Below are positions 17,479 through 26,280 of a stretch of DNA of 37,040 nt, piece after piece. Positions within the stretch are counted from its first letter, which is position 1, and each line of letters begins with the position of its first letter. Below the pieces are notes generated by a model, which was given only the letters and a program-made list of their open reading frames with translations, had not been told where the DNA came from and did no database searches. This DNA comes from Dehalococcoidia bacterium. Lineage in GTDB: Bacteria > Chloroflexota > Dehalococcoidia > UBA2979. The position numbers and the translations under genes are program-made. The stretch spans positions 1 to 37,040 of the forward strand of contig JAQWLS010000067.1 of the NCBI GenBank assembly GCA_029247135.1, written 5' to 3'.

Positions 17479-18951
17479 CTAACCATTGATTAGATTTAGT
17501 AGCAGTTCTCGTACAATGTTGGCGTCAGCGGTACCTTTTGTGGATCGCATTGTCTGACCAAGTAGGAATCCGATGGCAGACTCTTTCCCGCCTCGATAAT
17601 CGGCAATTGCTTTGGGGTTATCCTCAAGAACTTCCCTTATTGCTATCTCTAGGGTTGCAGTGTCATTATTCTGTGTCAGCCCGAGTGATTCTACTAAATC
17701 TTCAGGATCATGCCCGTCAGCGAACATCTCTGATAAGACGTCTCTACCTGCGTTGTTAGTGATTTCTTTTGATTCAACAAGCTTGACTAATCTTGCGATT
17801 TGCTGAGGCGTCACTTTTGTGTCGAAGAGTTCGGCATCAACGCCCAACTCATTTATGTGTTTTGCAACCTCGCCAATGAACCATTTAGCAATTTGCTTGG
17901 GGTCAACGGTTTCATCAGCTCGGACCGCTTCTTCGTATGCATCTGACCGAGCTTTTGAGTCAGTTAAGGTAATGGCCTCAGTTGAAGTCAACTGATACTG
18001 GGCTGTAAAACGGCTTAACCTCGAATTGGGTAATTCAGGCATAAGACCACGTATTTCATCAATAAATGTGCCGGTTAGCGATAGGGGCGGAAGGTCTGGT
18101 TCAGGAAAATATCGATAGTCTGAAGCACCTTCTTTTGAGCGTTGCGAGATGGTTTTACCAGTACTGTCGATAAATCCTCTAGTTTCCTGTACGATTCGCT
18201 CTCCGTTCTTAATTTGTGCAATTTGCCTTAAAATTTCGTAGTCAATCGCTTTTTGCACTGACCGAAATGAATTCATGTTCTTTATTTCGACCTTGGTGCC
18301 TAGTTCGGAAGCACCCTTCGGGCGAACCGAGATATTAGCGTCACATCGCAGTTGACCTTTTTCCATATTGGCATCAGAAATGTCCAAATATCTTGCTATT
18401 TGGCGAAGTCGTTTAAGGAAGTTTGCTGCCTCTCCAGCTGACTGTATATCAGGTTTTGTGACAAGTTCCATTAGGGGGGAACCTGCTCGATTCAGGTCCA
18501 ACAGACTGTAGGACCCTTCCGAATCAGAACGATGTATCAGTCGAGCAGTATCTTCCTCGAGATGAATTCTCTCAAGTTGAACATTTCGTTCTCCACCGCT
18601 ATCGGTTTGGATTGTGAGAGTGCCTTCTTCACAAAATGGTTGGTCAAATTGCGATATTTGATAGCCCTTCATTAAGTCAGGGTACGGATAGTTTTTACGA
18701 TCAAATTTTGCCTCTGATGGAATATTACAGTTCAGTGCTAAGCCAGCCATGATCGTGTAAAGAACCGCTTGGCGGTTTATGACTGGTAGTGATCCTGGCA
18801 TTCCCATGCACACTACACACACATGCGAATTAGGTTCGGTATCGAAATATGCTCGTTCACAACCACAAAACATTTTTGACTGTGTTTTAAGTTGAATGTG
18901 CACTTCGAGGCCGATTACTGGTTCGAAGTCAGTGTCTATCTCAGAGCTCAA
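17479..18951 (-). CDS. gatB: Asp/Glu-tRNA amidotransferase subunit B
   Basis: A 490-residue GatB, the kinase/transamidase core that activates mischarged Glu-tRNA(Gln) or Asp-tRNA(Asn). Evidence: FEPVIGLEVHIQLKT at the N-terminus, a zinc site formed by FCGC and VCVVC near residues 28-47, KNYPYPDLMKGYQISQFD, EEDTARLIHR, the cradle-domain motifs EIKNMNSF and DYRYFPEPDLPPL, and a C-terminal YqeY-like tail ending LLGQTMRSTKGTADANIV. The start is a TTG at 18951 with GAGG seven bases upstream; no in-frame ATG precedes the conserved region. gatA and gatC are not in the window, so the operon is split. Confidence 0.96.
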   Translation of the reverse strand: MSSEIDTDFEPVIGLEVHIQLKTQSKMFCGCERAYFDTEPNSHVCVVCMGMPGSLPVINRQAVLYTIMAGLALNCNIPSEAKFDRKNYPYPDLMKGYQISQFDQPFCEEGTLTIQTDSGGERNVQLERIHLEEDTARLIHRSDSEGSYSLLDLNRAGSPLMELVTKPDIQSAGEAANFLKRLRQIARYLDISDANMEKGQLRCDANISVRPKGASELGTKVEIKNMNSFRSVQKAIDYEILRQIAQIKNGERIVQETRGFIDSTGKTISQRSKEGASDYRYFPEPDLPPLSLTGTFIDEIRGLMPELPNSRLSRFTAQYQLTSTEAITLTDSKARSDAYEEAVRADETVDPKQIAKWFIGEVAKHINELGVDAELFDTKVTPQQIARLVKLVESKEITNNAGRDVLSEMFADGHDPEDLVESLGLTQNNDTATLEIAIREVLEDNPKAIADYRGGKESAIGFLLGQTMRSTKGTADANIVRELLLNLING

Positions 18952-19053
18952 TATTTTTCCTCACCAAATCAGGCGTTAAGTTCGGGCAGATACTATTCTA
19001 GACTAGCTAAGAGTTTAGTGTTTAGGGCTTTTAATGCCAGCTCATAGGTTTGT

Positions 19054-19581
19054 ATGACTCAGATACCTACGCCGTTAACTATCCGTTCATCAAAATATGA
19101 TGGCTCTTTCCACTATGAATACTCGGGAGACTTGATTGAGAGCATTAGGCACAACGAGTTGGGCCATATATGGAAATGCCGTATCAAACAGGATTCAATG
19201 ATTCAGTCGTATCGGGGAACACTTGAGGCGCGAGCGAGCATTACTGCGTATTTTTTTGAACGACAATGGTTCAATATACTGGTCCCTGAAATGCCGATAG
19301 GGCGACGTCAAATGACTGCATATGCCAACGTGTCCACACCAGCTTACGTACGACACCAATTGGGCGGTGATGCTTATGTGTTGGATTGGATAGACCTTGA
19401 TCTTGATCTGATTCAGCTTGAAACGGGCGATGTGTTGATAGATGATGAGGATGAATTTTTAGAGCATCAGTTATCGATGCGGTATCCGCAATGGCTAATA
19501 GATGCTTCTCAATCTGGCCTTGATAAACTTTTGGCGTTTAATTTCGCCACTCATGAATTTCTCTCAGTTGATGCTGACTGA
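19054..19581 (+). CDS. DUF402 (FomD-like) phosphohydrolase-family protein
   Basis: A 175-residue protein with the DUF402 signature: a short beta-barrel with conserved acidic residues in DWIDLDLDLIQLETGDVLI followed by DDEDEFLEHQ near residues 120-142, which bind metals in structurally known members. The family includes FomD (a CMP-phosphonate hydrolase of fosfomycin synthesis) and the nucleoside di/triphosphatase Ntdp, so a small phosphate-ester hydrolase is likely. The substrate is not predictable and no phosphonate genes are nearby. Only a weak AGG is seen before the ATG. It is divergent from gatB. Confidence 0.78.
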   Translation: MTQIPTPLTIRSSKYDGSFHYEYSGDLIESIRHNELGHIWKCRIKQDSMIQSYRGTLEARASITAYFFERQWFNILVPEMPIGRRQMTAYANVSTPAYVRHQLGGDAYVLDWIDLDLDLIQLETGDVLIDDEDEFLEHQLSMRYPQWLIDASQSGLDKLLAFNFATHEFLSVDAD

Positions 19582-19599
19582 TAGTTCACCAATGAACTA
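19582..19599. repeat. Perfect 7-bp inverted repeat after the DUF402 gene
   Basis: TAGTTCA (19582-19588), loop CCAA, TGAACTA (19593-19599), beginning one base after the stop codon. No T-run follows, so it is not a classical intrinsic terminator. It could be a weak terminator, an mRNA end-protecting hairpin, or an operator for the downstream operon. Confidence 0.4.
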
Positions 19600-19603
19600 G
19601 ACT

Positions 19604-19632
19604 TCTCTCGATAAGATTTGTGAGGAGAGAGA
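19604..19632 (+). promoter_or_regulatory. Possible hairpin masking the ribosome site of the cyclase gene
   Basis: TCTCTC at 19604-19609 is complementary to the GAGAGA within the strong ribosome binding sequence GAGGAGAGAGA at 19622-19632, just before the ATG at 19634. Pairing would cover the Shine-Dalgarno sequence of the first gene of the catabolic operon. Six base pairs with a long loop make this only a modest candidate. Confidence 0.3.
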
Positions 19633-19633
19633 T

Positions 19634-20578
19634 ATGGGTTTGCAAGATAGAACGCCGACGACGGTTGAGGAATACGCGTCATACAAGACGAGATTTAATA
19701 ACTGGGGTAGGTGGGGTAACGATGATCAACTTGGCACGTTGAACCACATTACTGATGACCAAGTGAAATATGCGGCGACGCTCATTAGCGAGGGCCTGAG
19801 TGTTTCGTGTGCTAACCCTATTGCAACCGAACAAGTCGTAAGCAATAAACAACGAAACCCTCGTCCAGCAGATCATCGAATGATGGTTGGCGCAGACAGC
19901 TCAGGTGACTATATTGGTGTTGCTTTTCATGGCTATGTGAATACTCACATAGATGCCTTGTGTCACATTTTTACGGGCGACAGTTCAACAGGTGGTCGAC
20001 TGTATAACGACCGCGATCCTAGTCTAGTTACGGAGGGCGGGGCCTTAACAAACTCGGTTGACTACTGGAAGAATGGAATCGTGACTAGGGGCGTGTTGTA
20101 CGATATTCCTGCGATGCGATCGCAGGAATATGTATCACCGGATGAGCCGATCGAAGGATGGCATTTAGAGGATTGGGCTGAATCAGTAGGTATTCAACCC
20201 AGACCGGGTGATGCAGTATTAGTTAGATCAGGCTGCGATGCATTCTGGAAGGCTAACGAGAATTTTGAATTCTCACACCCTCCTGCAACTCCGGGAAATG
20301 GTCCATCGGTGATTGAGTATCTTTATGACAACGATGCATCGTTGCTTGGCTGGGATTTACAGGAGGCAGGATACAAGTATTTTGATTATCCGGCCCGGAT
20401 ACCCATACACGAGATTGTCATTCCATATATGGGCCTACCGCTATTAGATAACGCAAATTTTGACGAATTATCCTCGACGTGTAAAGAAACAGGGAGATAT
20501 GAATTCATGCTAGTGATTTCGCCACTTGTAATTCGCGGAGGTACGGGGTCGCCAGTAAATCCGATCGCACTTTTTTAA
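19634..20578 (+). CDS. Cyclase family (kynurenine formamidase-like) metal hydrolase
   Basis: A 314-residue protein of the cyclase/KynB superfamily, metal-dependent hydrolases acting on amide or lactone bonds. The metal motif is HGYVNTHIDALCH at residues 99-111, giving His99, His105, Asp107 and His111. It follows the family HxGTHxDxxxH pattern except that Asn replaces the Gly before Thr. Other family features are WGNDDQLGTLNHIT near the N-terminus and PGDAVLVRSGCDAFW. It is the first gene of a rightward operon and ends three bases before the CoA-transferase gene. It probably hydrolyses or ring-opens a compound whose acid product is then activated to a CoA ester; that is inference from order alone. 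The ribosome site is very strong. Confidence 0.85.
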   Translation: MGLQDRTPTTVEEYASYKTRFNNWGRWGNDDQLGTLNHITDDQVKYAATLISEGLSVSCANPIATEQVVSNKQRNPRPADHRMMVGADSSGDYIGVAFHGYVNTHIDALCHIFTGDSSTGGRLYNDRDPSLVTEGGALTNSVDYWKNGIVTRGVLYDIPAMRSQEYVSPDEPIEGWHLEDWAESVGIQPRPGDAVLVRSGCDAFWKANENFEFSHPPATPGNGPSVIEYLYDNDASLLGWDLQEAGYKYFDYPARIPIHEIVIPYMGLPLLDNANFDELSSTCKETGRYEFMLVISPLVIRGGTGSPVNPIALF

Positions 20579-20581
20579 AAT

Positions 20582-21862
20582 ATGGTAACCAGCAATAATG
20601 CGATGGATATTCTTGGCAAGCCGTTAGATGGAATTAAAGTACTGGCAATGGAGCAGGCTGTTGCGTTACCGATGGCGACATTCCATCTGGCCGCGTTAGG
20701 TGCTGAGATAATCCGAGTTGAGAGTCCAGACCGTGCACGCGCGAACTATCTTGAACACGATCTTTTACGAGATAAGCAACGCCTAGGATTGAATTTGAAT
20801 AAGCCGGGAGCGGCTGATTTATTTAGGCAACTTGCTCAGGAGGTCGATATTGTTGCTCATAACTTCACGCCTCGGGTAATGCGCAAATTTGAGATTGATT
20901 ATGAATCAATACGACGGGTAAGGCCTGAAACAATCTATTTATCAATTACTGGATTTGGAACAACTGGCGGGTGGAGTGACAGGCCTCTTTTTGGTCCAGG
21001 AGCAGAGGCGATTGCTGGCAATTATCAATTGATTGGTGAAGCAGAGGACTGGCCTGGCCGCCCCGGCACAATAGTGTATGCCGATGACAATTGTGGAGCT
21101 CATGCACTAGTCGCGGTGCTCGCTGCTCTTGAGCGACGAGACGATTCAGGGGTTGGATCACACCTCGACGTATCTCTTTATGAAACCTCAGTGTCGATGC
21201 TGGGCCCAGTTATTGCTGAGAGAGCTATTGGTGGAAATTTTCCTATCCGATCTGGCAATTCTGATAGTCGGTACGCAATTCATGGTGTATTCCCGCTATC
21301 CGGACTCGATCGTTGGATTGCACTCGCTGTAAATAAGGAACAGATTCCTGATTTACTCAATACTCTTGGATTGGCTATTAATTCAAATTATTCTGACGAA
21401 GCTATTAGTGAGGTAACCCAAGAAATGCTTGGAGACGATTTGGTAGCTCGATTGCAATCCGCCAATATAGATTCGCATTTGGTATCTGATGTTGCAGATC
21501 ATTTTATTGATCCTAAATTACAGACCCGAAACTACTTTACCTCGATGCTGTGGGATGGAAATCGGCATCCTACAAAGAGTACAATTTGGGGTGGCGGAAT
21601 GACCCTAGAGCCCATTCCGGCTCGAGATGTAGGCGCGGATAATCATACAATTTTAAACAATCTTCTCAAATTAACAACTGCAGAAATTCAGCAACTTGAG
21701 AAGACTGAGATTATTGGATCGGGCATTCCAGCGATTGAAAGAGAACCTATGCATGCAGCTGAGCAGCAGATCAGAATTGATAGAAGAGAACTCACCCGAA
21801 TCGAAAACAGGCCATCGATAAGGGGACCTGCTCAATCTAGTAAAGTAGGCACCGATGGTTAG
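20582..21862 (+). CDS. Family III (CaiB/BaiF) CoA-transferase, catalytic Asp present
   Basis: A 426-residue type III CoA-transferase, which moves CoA between carboxylic acids through a mixed anhydride on an aspartate. The N-terminal Rossmann region reads LDGIKVLAMEQAVALPMATF, with NFTPRVMRKFEIDYESI and the LSITGFGTTGGW loop following. The nucleophile is expected four residues before the glycine in YADDNCGAHA, and Asp168 is there. The C-terminal part is diverged, with a polar tail. It overlaps the next gene, a CoA-transferase-like protein without the Asp, by eight bases, which suggests coupled translation and a heteromer. BbsEF, the benzylsuccinate CoA-transferase, is a known two-subunit precedent. 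Confidence 0.88.
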   Translation: MVTSNNAMDILGKPLDGIKVLAMEQAVALPMATFHLAALGAEIIRVESPDRARANYLEHDLLRDKQRLGLNLNKPGAADLFRQLAQEVDIVAHNFTPRVMRKFEIDYESIRRVRPETIYLSITGFGTTGGWSDRPLFGPGAEAIAGNYQLIGEAEDWPGRPGTIVYADDNCGAHALVAVLAALERRDDSGVGSHLDVSLYETSVSMLGPVIAERAIGGNFPIRSGNSDSRYAIHGVFPLSGLDRWIALAVNKEQIPDLLNTLGLAINSNYSDEAISEVTQEMLGDDLVARLQSANIDSHLVSDVADHFIDPKLQTRNYFTSMLWDGNRHPTKSTIWGGGMTLEPIPARDVGADNHTILNNLLKLTTAEIQQLEKTEIIGSGIPAIEREPMHAAEQQIRIDRRELTRIENRPSIRGPAQSSKVGTDG

Positions 21863-22889
21863 GAAAATACTGGAAATTGGCTCGGGCGTAGCGGTCGGTT
21901 ATGCCACTCAGGTATTGACGAGTGTTGGTTGGGAGGTCACCAAAGTAATTCCCAGTGGGTATGACTTTTTGACTGAAATGCAATCTCGTTGGGGTGGTGG
22001 TACTGGAGGAGCGTCCCTGTTTCTCGATAAAAATAAGCGAATTGTTGATTCGGATGAGTTTGATATATTATCCCACGCATTGGATTTCGACGTTGTAATC
22101 GGAGATTTTTCAAAGCAGAATATAGATCAGTTTGCGCTGCCAACGAATGTATTTAGTTCACTAGATGTTGGCTGTTCTCTTATCTCATTAACTTCTTTTG
22201 GTTTGGATCAATTGCTCTCAAATCAGCCTCATGCAGATTTAATTCTTCAAGCTGCAAGCTCATTGCTCTATCTGACAGGAGAACATCATCAAGCACCCCA
22301 ACAGTTACCTCCTTACACGGCACAGATGAGCGGAGGCTTAGCGGCCTCAAGCGCGGCGATTGCGGCAGTACGAGCCTATCGCCTTGATAAACAAGTGCGT
22401 CGAATTGATTTATCTATTGTCGAGGCTCTAGCCATTCATAGTTTTACTCAGTCGGCTTCCTATGTGCATCGAGGTGAGATTGCGAGACGTGAACCCGAGA
22501 TCAAAGAAGGACTTCGGATAGTTCCGACACTCGATGGATACGTTTATTGTGCCCCTGGGGCAACTGCAAGTATGAGGATGGATGGAATTGCAGATTTAAT
22601 TAATGAACCCCGACTGAAGAATGAGAAATTTCAAACTGCGGTGGGGCGCAAGAATAACTATGAAGAATTTATAAATCTGTTTGTACCACCATTTAAGGAG
22701 CGAACTGCTAGGGAATGGTTTTTGCGGGCGGAAGAATTGCACCTTACTTTTTCATTAATTCGCACAATTGATGAGTTATTTTTTTGTGAACAACTGGACG
22801 AACGAGATGTCTGGACAGAAATTAAAACGTCGACTGGCGATAACGTAAGGATTCCAGGCAGACCTTTTTTTGCCGAACCAGCCTTCTGA
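21855..22889 (+). CDS. CoA-transferase-like partner lacking catalytic Asp
   Basis: A 344-residue diverged relative of family III CoA-transferases, recognised by KILEIGSGVAVGYATQVLTS at the N-terminus, the LISLTSFGLDQ loop, and the AAIAAVRAYRLDKQVRRIDL helix-strand that follows the active site. Aligned to its upstream neighbour, YADDNCGAHA corresponds to YTAQMSGGLA, so the nucleophilic Asp is Ala156 and its neighbour is Gln. It is also shorter, with a compact C-terminus. I infer a non-catalytic subunit that pairs with the product of 20582-21862. Start at 21855 overlaps the upstream stop. An independent function cannot be excluded. Confidence 0.8.
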   Translation: MVRKILEIGSGVAVGYATQVLTSVGWEVTKVIPSGYDFLTEMQSRWGGGTGGASLFLDKNKRIVDSDEFDILSHALDFDVVIGDFSKQNIDQFALPTNVFSSLDVGCSLISLTSFGLDQLLSNQPHADLILQAASSLLYLTGEHHQAPQQLPPYTAQMSGGLAASSAAIAAVRAYRLDKQVRRIDLSIVEALAIHSFTQSASYVHRGEIARREPEIKEGLRIVPTLDGYVYCAPGATASMRMDGIADLINEPRLKNEKFQTAVGRKNNYEEFINLFVPPFKERTAREWFLRAEELHLTFSLIRTIDELFFCEQLDERDVWTEIKTSTGDNVRIPGRPFFAEPAF

Positions 22890-22982
22890 CAGGGTCATGA
22901 TTTCTGAATTTAGCATCGGTAGAGCATTTCAATCTGTATTACTGATAGGATTTAACAGCGTCACTGTACCTGAGGGAGATTT

Positions 22983-23807
22983 ATGAACTCACAACTACAT
23001 TTCGACAAGATTTTAGCGTTCTTGGATGGCCCGGATTCACCTGATATTGCAAATCCCATTCATTCCACGGCTGGCGCTGCAAACTATGGTTTTAAAGGCG
23101 CCCTCGTTGGGGGCGCGACCGTATTTGGGTGGGCGGCACCTCTGATTTTAGAAACGTTGGGTACTGACTGGTTACAGAATGGCTGGGCCTCGATATCGTT
23201 CCGTCGACCTACATACCCAGGAGAGGAACTAGTGATTTCACTCGACGCAACTGGGCCGCAAGAGTTTTTGTTGAAGATCAGCGGGACGGATGGAAATGAC
23301 AGACTGAAGGGCGAGATCGGAATCGGCAGGGCTCCGTGGTTGGGTGAAATTGTTGATACCGAAAGATCAAAGGCCGTAGTGAGTCAGACGGAATTGCCGA
23401 TTTTGACTCTCTCTGTAGCACCTATCGGCCAAACTCTCTCGCCACTTGGAGATTCGTTATCGGTGCCAGATGCGATCTCTTACGGGGCTGATAAACAAAG
23501 AAGTAAAGATGACCTCTTTGTTGGAGAGAAACCAATTGCACATCCCGGCTGGATATGTGCGAGACCTATAAGATTTTTGCATCACTCCTATAACTACTCA
23601 CCAGCTATACATGCCAAGAGTCGGATTCAATTTTTTGGAGAAATTCAGGCAGGTGATAGTATCGTTACCACAGGAACTTTTGTAGAGGCTTATGAACGAA
23701 AAGGTCATACGTACGGTGTCGTAGACTGTTCAACATTTAATTCACTCGGTGTCGAAGTCATTCGGCAGCGCCACACCACTATTTTTGCAGTTGGAGAACG
23801 CGAGTGA
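22983..23807 (+). CDS. Double-hotdog MaoC-like acyl-CoA dehydratase/thioesterase-fold protein
   Basis: A 274-residue protein that reads as two hotdog domains. The N-terminal half has the NYGFKGALVGGATVFGW helix region and SFRRPTYPGEEL, like the substrate-lid half of two-domain MaoC proteins. The C-terminal half has SPAIHAKSRIQFFGEIQAGD followed by ERKGHTYGVVDCSTFN and ends RQRHTTIFAV, like acyl dehydratases. Hydration of an enoyl-CoA or hydrolysis of a CoA ester is plausible; the MaoC Asp-His dyad is not clear, so the reaction is left open. GGAG lies five bases before the ATG. The 93-bp gap upstream is the largest in this operon and could hold an internal promoter. It overlaps the next gene by four bases. 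Confidence 0.7.
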   Translation: MNSQLHFDKILAFLDGPDSPDIANPIHSTAGAANYGFKGALVGGATVFGWAAPLILETLGTDWLQNGWASISFRRPTYPGEELVISLDATGPQEFLLKISGTDGNDRLKGEIGIGRAPWLGEIVDTERSKAVVSQTELPILTLSVAPIGQTLSPLGDSLSVPDAISYGADKQRSKDDLFVGEKPIAHPGWICARPIRFLHHSYNYSPAIHAKSRIQFFGEIQAGDSIVTTGTFVEAYERKGHTYGVVDCSTFNSLGVEVIRQRHTTIFAVGERE

Positions 23808-26260
23808 ATATGGCGCAAGGTCCATTGCGTGAAATTACGGTGACGGACCTATCTAATTCTGTATCAGGTGCTTGGTGTTCTCGACTACTTGCTGATTATG
23901 GTGCTGACACGACCATGATCGAAGAATTGAGTGGCCATTTAGTACGAAGTTTTAATCCGCGAACTGAGGATGGCACGGGAGTTCTTGAAGGATGGTTTCT
24001 TGCCAATAAGAGATCGATGTTGTGCGAACCAACTGATGAGCATTCTCGAGCGCAGGTTCTGAATCGCGTCGTGAAGTCTGATATCGTAATTCTTCCTGAA
24101 CGAAATTCAAGATTTGAGGAGATGTTGTCAGGGTTACCGTTTTCAAGTCAGGTGCGAGTCGGTATTAGTCCTCATGGTTCGGCAGGAGAGTTATCTGGCA
24201 CACCCGGTAATGATCTAACGAACGCTGCTCGGTCTGGCTGGGCCTCAATTAATGGCACGTTGGGCCAAGCGCCCTTGAAGCCAAGCGGGTGGCAGACAAG
24301 TTACTGTGCTGGGACATTTGCAGCACTGGGCGCAATTAGTTCACTTCGGAAGAGAGTGCTAACTGGGAAGGGAGTATTGCTCGATATTTCAGAATTAGAT
24401 ACCGCTGTATCTGCTCTTTCTCCCGGTTTTTTGCAGAGTCAGTATAGTGGTGATCCAGTTCGTCAAAGCCCGGCCAATGATTTGTCGGGTGGACCAGTTC
24501 GGATAGCAGATGGTTACTTCGCCTTAACTCTCTCCAGGGCACATTTTTGGCGAGATGCAATGAATTTACTAGGCTTAACAGATCTAGCAGAGGATCCCCA
24601 GTGGCAGAGCCAATTGAATCGCCGTGAACGTAAAACTGAGTATATGGAACGAGTGATTGGTGCAATGTCTTTGTGGCGAAAAGAAGAGTTGTTTGATGAG
24701 TTAGCTTTGCGTCGAGTTGTTGCTGGCCCGGTGCTTAATATGCAAGAATTAACTGAGAATAAGCATCTGCAGGGACGAAATTTTTGGCAGCAAGTTGGCG
24801 ATGAGGAGACTGGTAAAATATTTCCAGGTCCCGCTGCAAAAATGTCTATTACTCCTATAACTACTCGAAAATTAGCGCCAACAATTGGAGAAAATACCAA
24901 GGAATTGACTTCAGACGTCGCCGATTCATATCAATTTACGGAATCGAAGCACGACACTTTGCCTGATCAAGGCAATTTACCACGGTCCAAAGGTCCACTC
25001 GCTGGGCTCACAGGAATTGTTTTAACGCAGGCATGGGCCGGCACGTATTGCACGATGCTGCTTGCAATGCTTGGAGCTGATGTTATTCAGGTTGAGGTAC
25101 GCCGCCGGCCTGATGGCTGGCGTGGAGGCTATGACGGGAAAATTCCAATAATGCTTCGCGATAGAGAGACCGCCGTGCACCCTTGGAATTGTGGACCACT
25201 TTACAATTCAGTCAATCTTGGTAAACGGTGTGTAACGCTCGACCTGTCTCAACCTGAGGGACTAACAGCCTTTCGAAAACTTGTTAGTGAAGCTGACTTT
25301 GTGGCTGAAAATTTTTCTCCCAGAGTTATGAATAATTTTGGTGTTGGTTACGAATCGTTGAAGGAGATCCGAGCAGATGTGATTTTATGTTCTCTTTCTG
25401 CGTACGGCCACACAGGTCCTTGGGCGAATGTGCCGGGCATCGGCGGCACCATCGAACCCAGTTCTGGCATGTCAAGCCTTTTGGGATATGACGATGGGGT
25501 ACCTTTAAATTCTGGTCAGATGTATCCCGATGCGGTAGCCGGACTTAATGCTGCGACCGCGATCGCGGCTGCTCTCTACCACAGAGAACTCACGGGAGAT
25601 GGCCAATTTATTGATCTGTCGATGATGGAAGCTAACCTGACGTTCGTTGGTGAGGCGCTCTCTGAAACTCTTTGGACAGGAGCTATACCTGGTCCCCTAG
25701 GTAATAAACATCGAACTTGGGCTCCCCATGATATTTATCAGGGGCAAAACAAGGATGATACAACAAAGACCTTCATTGCTATTGGATGTGAAACAGATTC
25801 TCAGTGGAAGAGGCTTAGCAAGCTCATATTGGCACAGACTCAGAATATTGATTTATCGAAGTTTGACACACTGGACGGTCGGAAGATGCATGAGCTAGAA
25901 CTTGATATGGTTGTGGCAGACTTCTGTCGAACATCTGACATCGACACGCTCACCAGAAATCTTCAACAAAACGGAATCCCGTCATCACCCGTGCGTAATA
26001 CTTTCGACGTGAGCTTCGATAGCGATCTCATTTCACGTGGCCTATTGCAGGATATTGATCACCCTGAGGCTGGCCATGCGTATCAAGCAACTCTGCCGAT
26101 TCAATTTGATGGATGCAAGGTGACTGATATAGGTGCATCACCCTGTCATGGTGAGCACAGTTGGGAGATACTAAGAGACTTTACGGATATGGATGAAGAG
26201 ACATTTGAGCGACTCGTTGGGATAGGAATCACAGGGGAAGGACCACCCCCTGGTACGTGA
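23804..26260 (+). CDS. Tandem fused family III CoA-transferase (inactive N half, active C half)
   Basis: An 818-residue fusion of two CaiB/BaiF units: residues about 1-370 and about 395-818, each starting with the family's LxxxVLTQAWAG-type strand. In the N half the nucleophile position, four residues before the glycine in SYCAG, is Ser166; in the C half (YPDAVAG) it is Asp576. Only the C half should carry out transfer. The N half is probably structural or binds the partner acid or CoA. The start is GTG at 23804, which overlaps the hotdog stop as GTGA and has GGAG seven bases upstream; an ATG at 23810 is the alternative. It overlaps or abuts the crotonase gene downstream. Confidence 0.9.
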   Translation: MNMAQGPLREITVTDLSNSVSGAWCSRLLADYGADTTMIEELSGHLVRSFNPRTEDGTGVLEGWFLANKRSMLCEPTDEHSRAQVLNRVVKSDIVILPERNSRFEEMLSGLPFSSQVRVGISPHGSAGELSGTPGNDLTNAARSGWASINGTLGQAPLKPSGWQTSYCAGTFAALGAISSLRKRVLTGKGVLLDISELDTAVSALSPGFLQSQYSGDPVRQSPANDLSGGPVRIADGYFALTLSRAHFWRDAMNLLGLTDLAEDPQWQSQLNRRERKTEYMERVIGAMSLWRKEELFDELALRRVVAGPVLNMQELTENKHLQGRNFWQQVGDEETGKIFPGPAAKMSITPITTRKLAPTIGENTKELTSDVADSYQFTESKHDTLPDQGNLPRSKGPLAGLTGIVLTQAWAGTYCTMLLAMLGADVIQVEVRRRPDGWRGGYDGKIPIMLRDRETAVHPWNCGPLYNSVNLGKRCVTLDLSQPEGLTAFRKLVSEADFVAENFSPRVMNNFGVGYESLKEIRADVILCSLSAYGHTGPWANVPGIGGTIEPSSGMSSLLGYDDGVPLNSGQMYPDAVAGLNAATAIAAALYHRELTGDGQFIDLSMMEANLTFVGEALSETLWTGAIPGPLGNKHRTWAPHDIYQGQNKDDTTKTFIAIGCETDSQWKRLSKLILAQTQNIDLSKFDTLDGRKMHELELDMVVADFCRTSDIDTLTRNLQQNGIPSSPVRNTFDVSFDSDLISRGLLQDIDHPEAGHAYQATLPIQFDGCKVTDIGASPCHGEHSWEILRDFTDMDEETFERLVGIGITGEGPPPGT

Positions 26261-26280
26261 GAAATAGGGAAGGATTCGGT

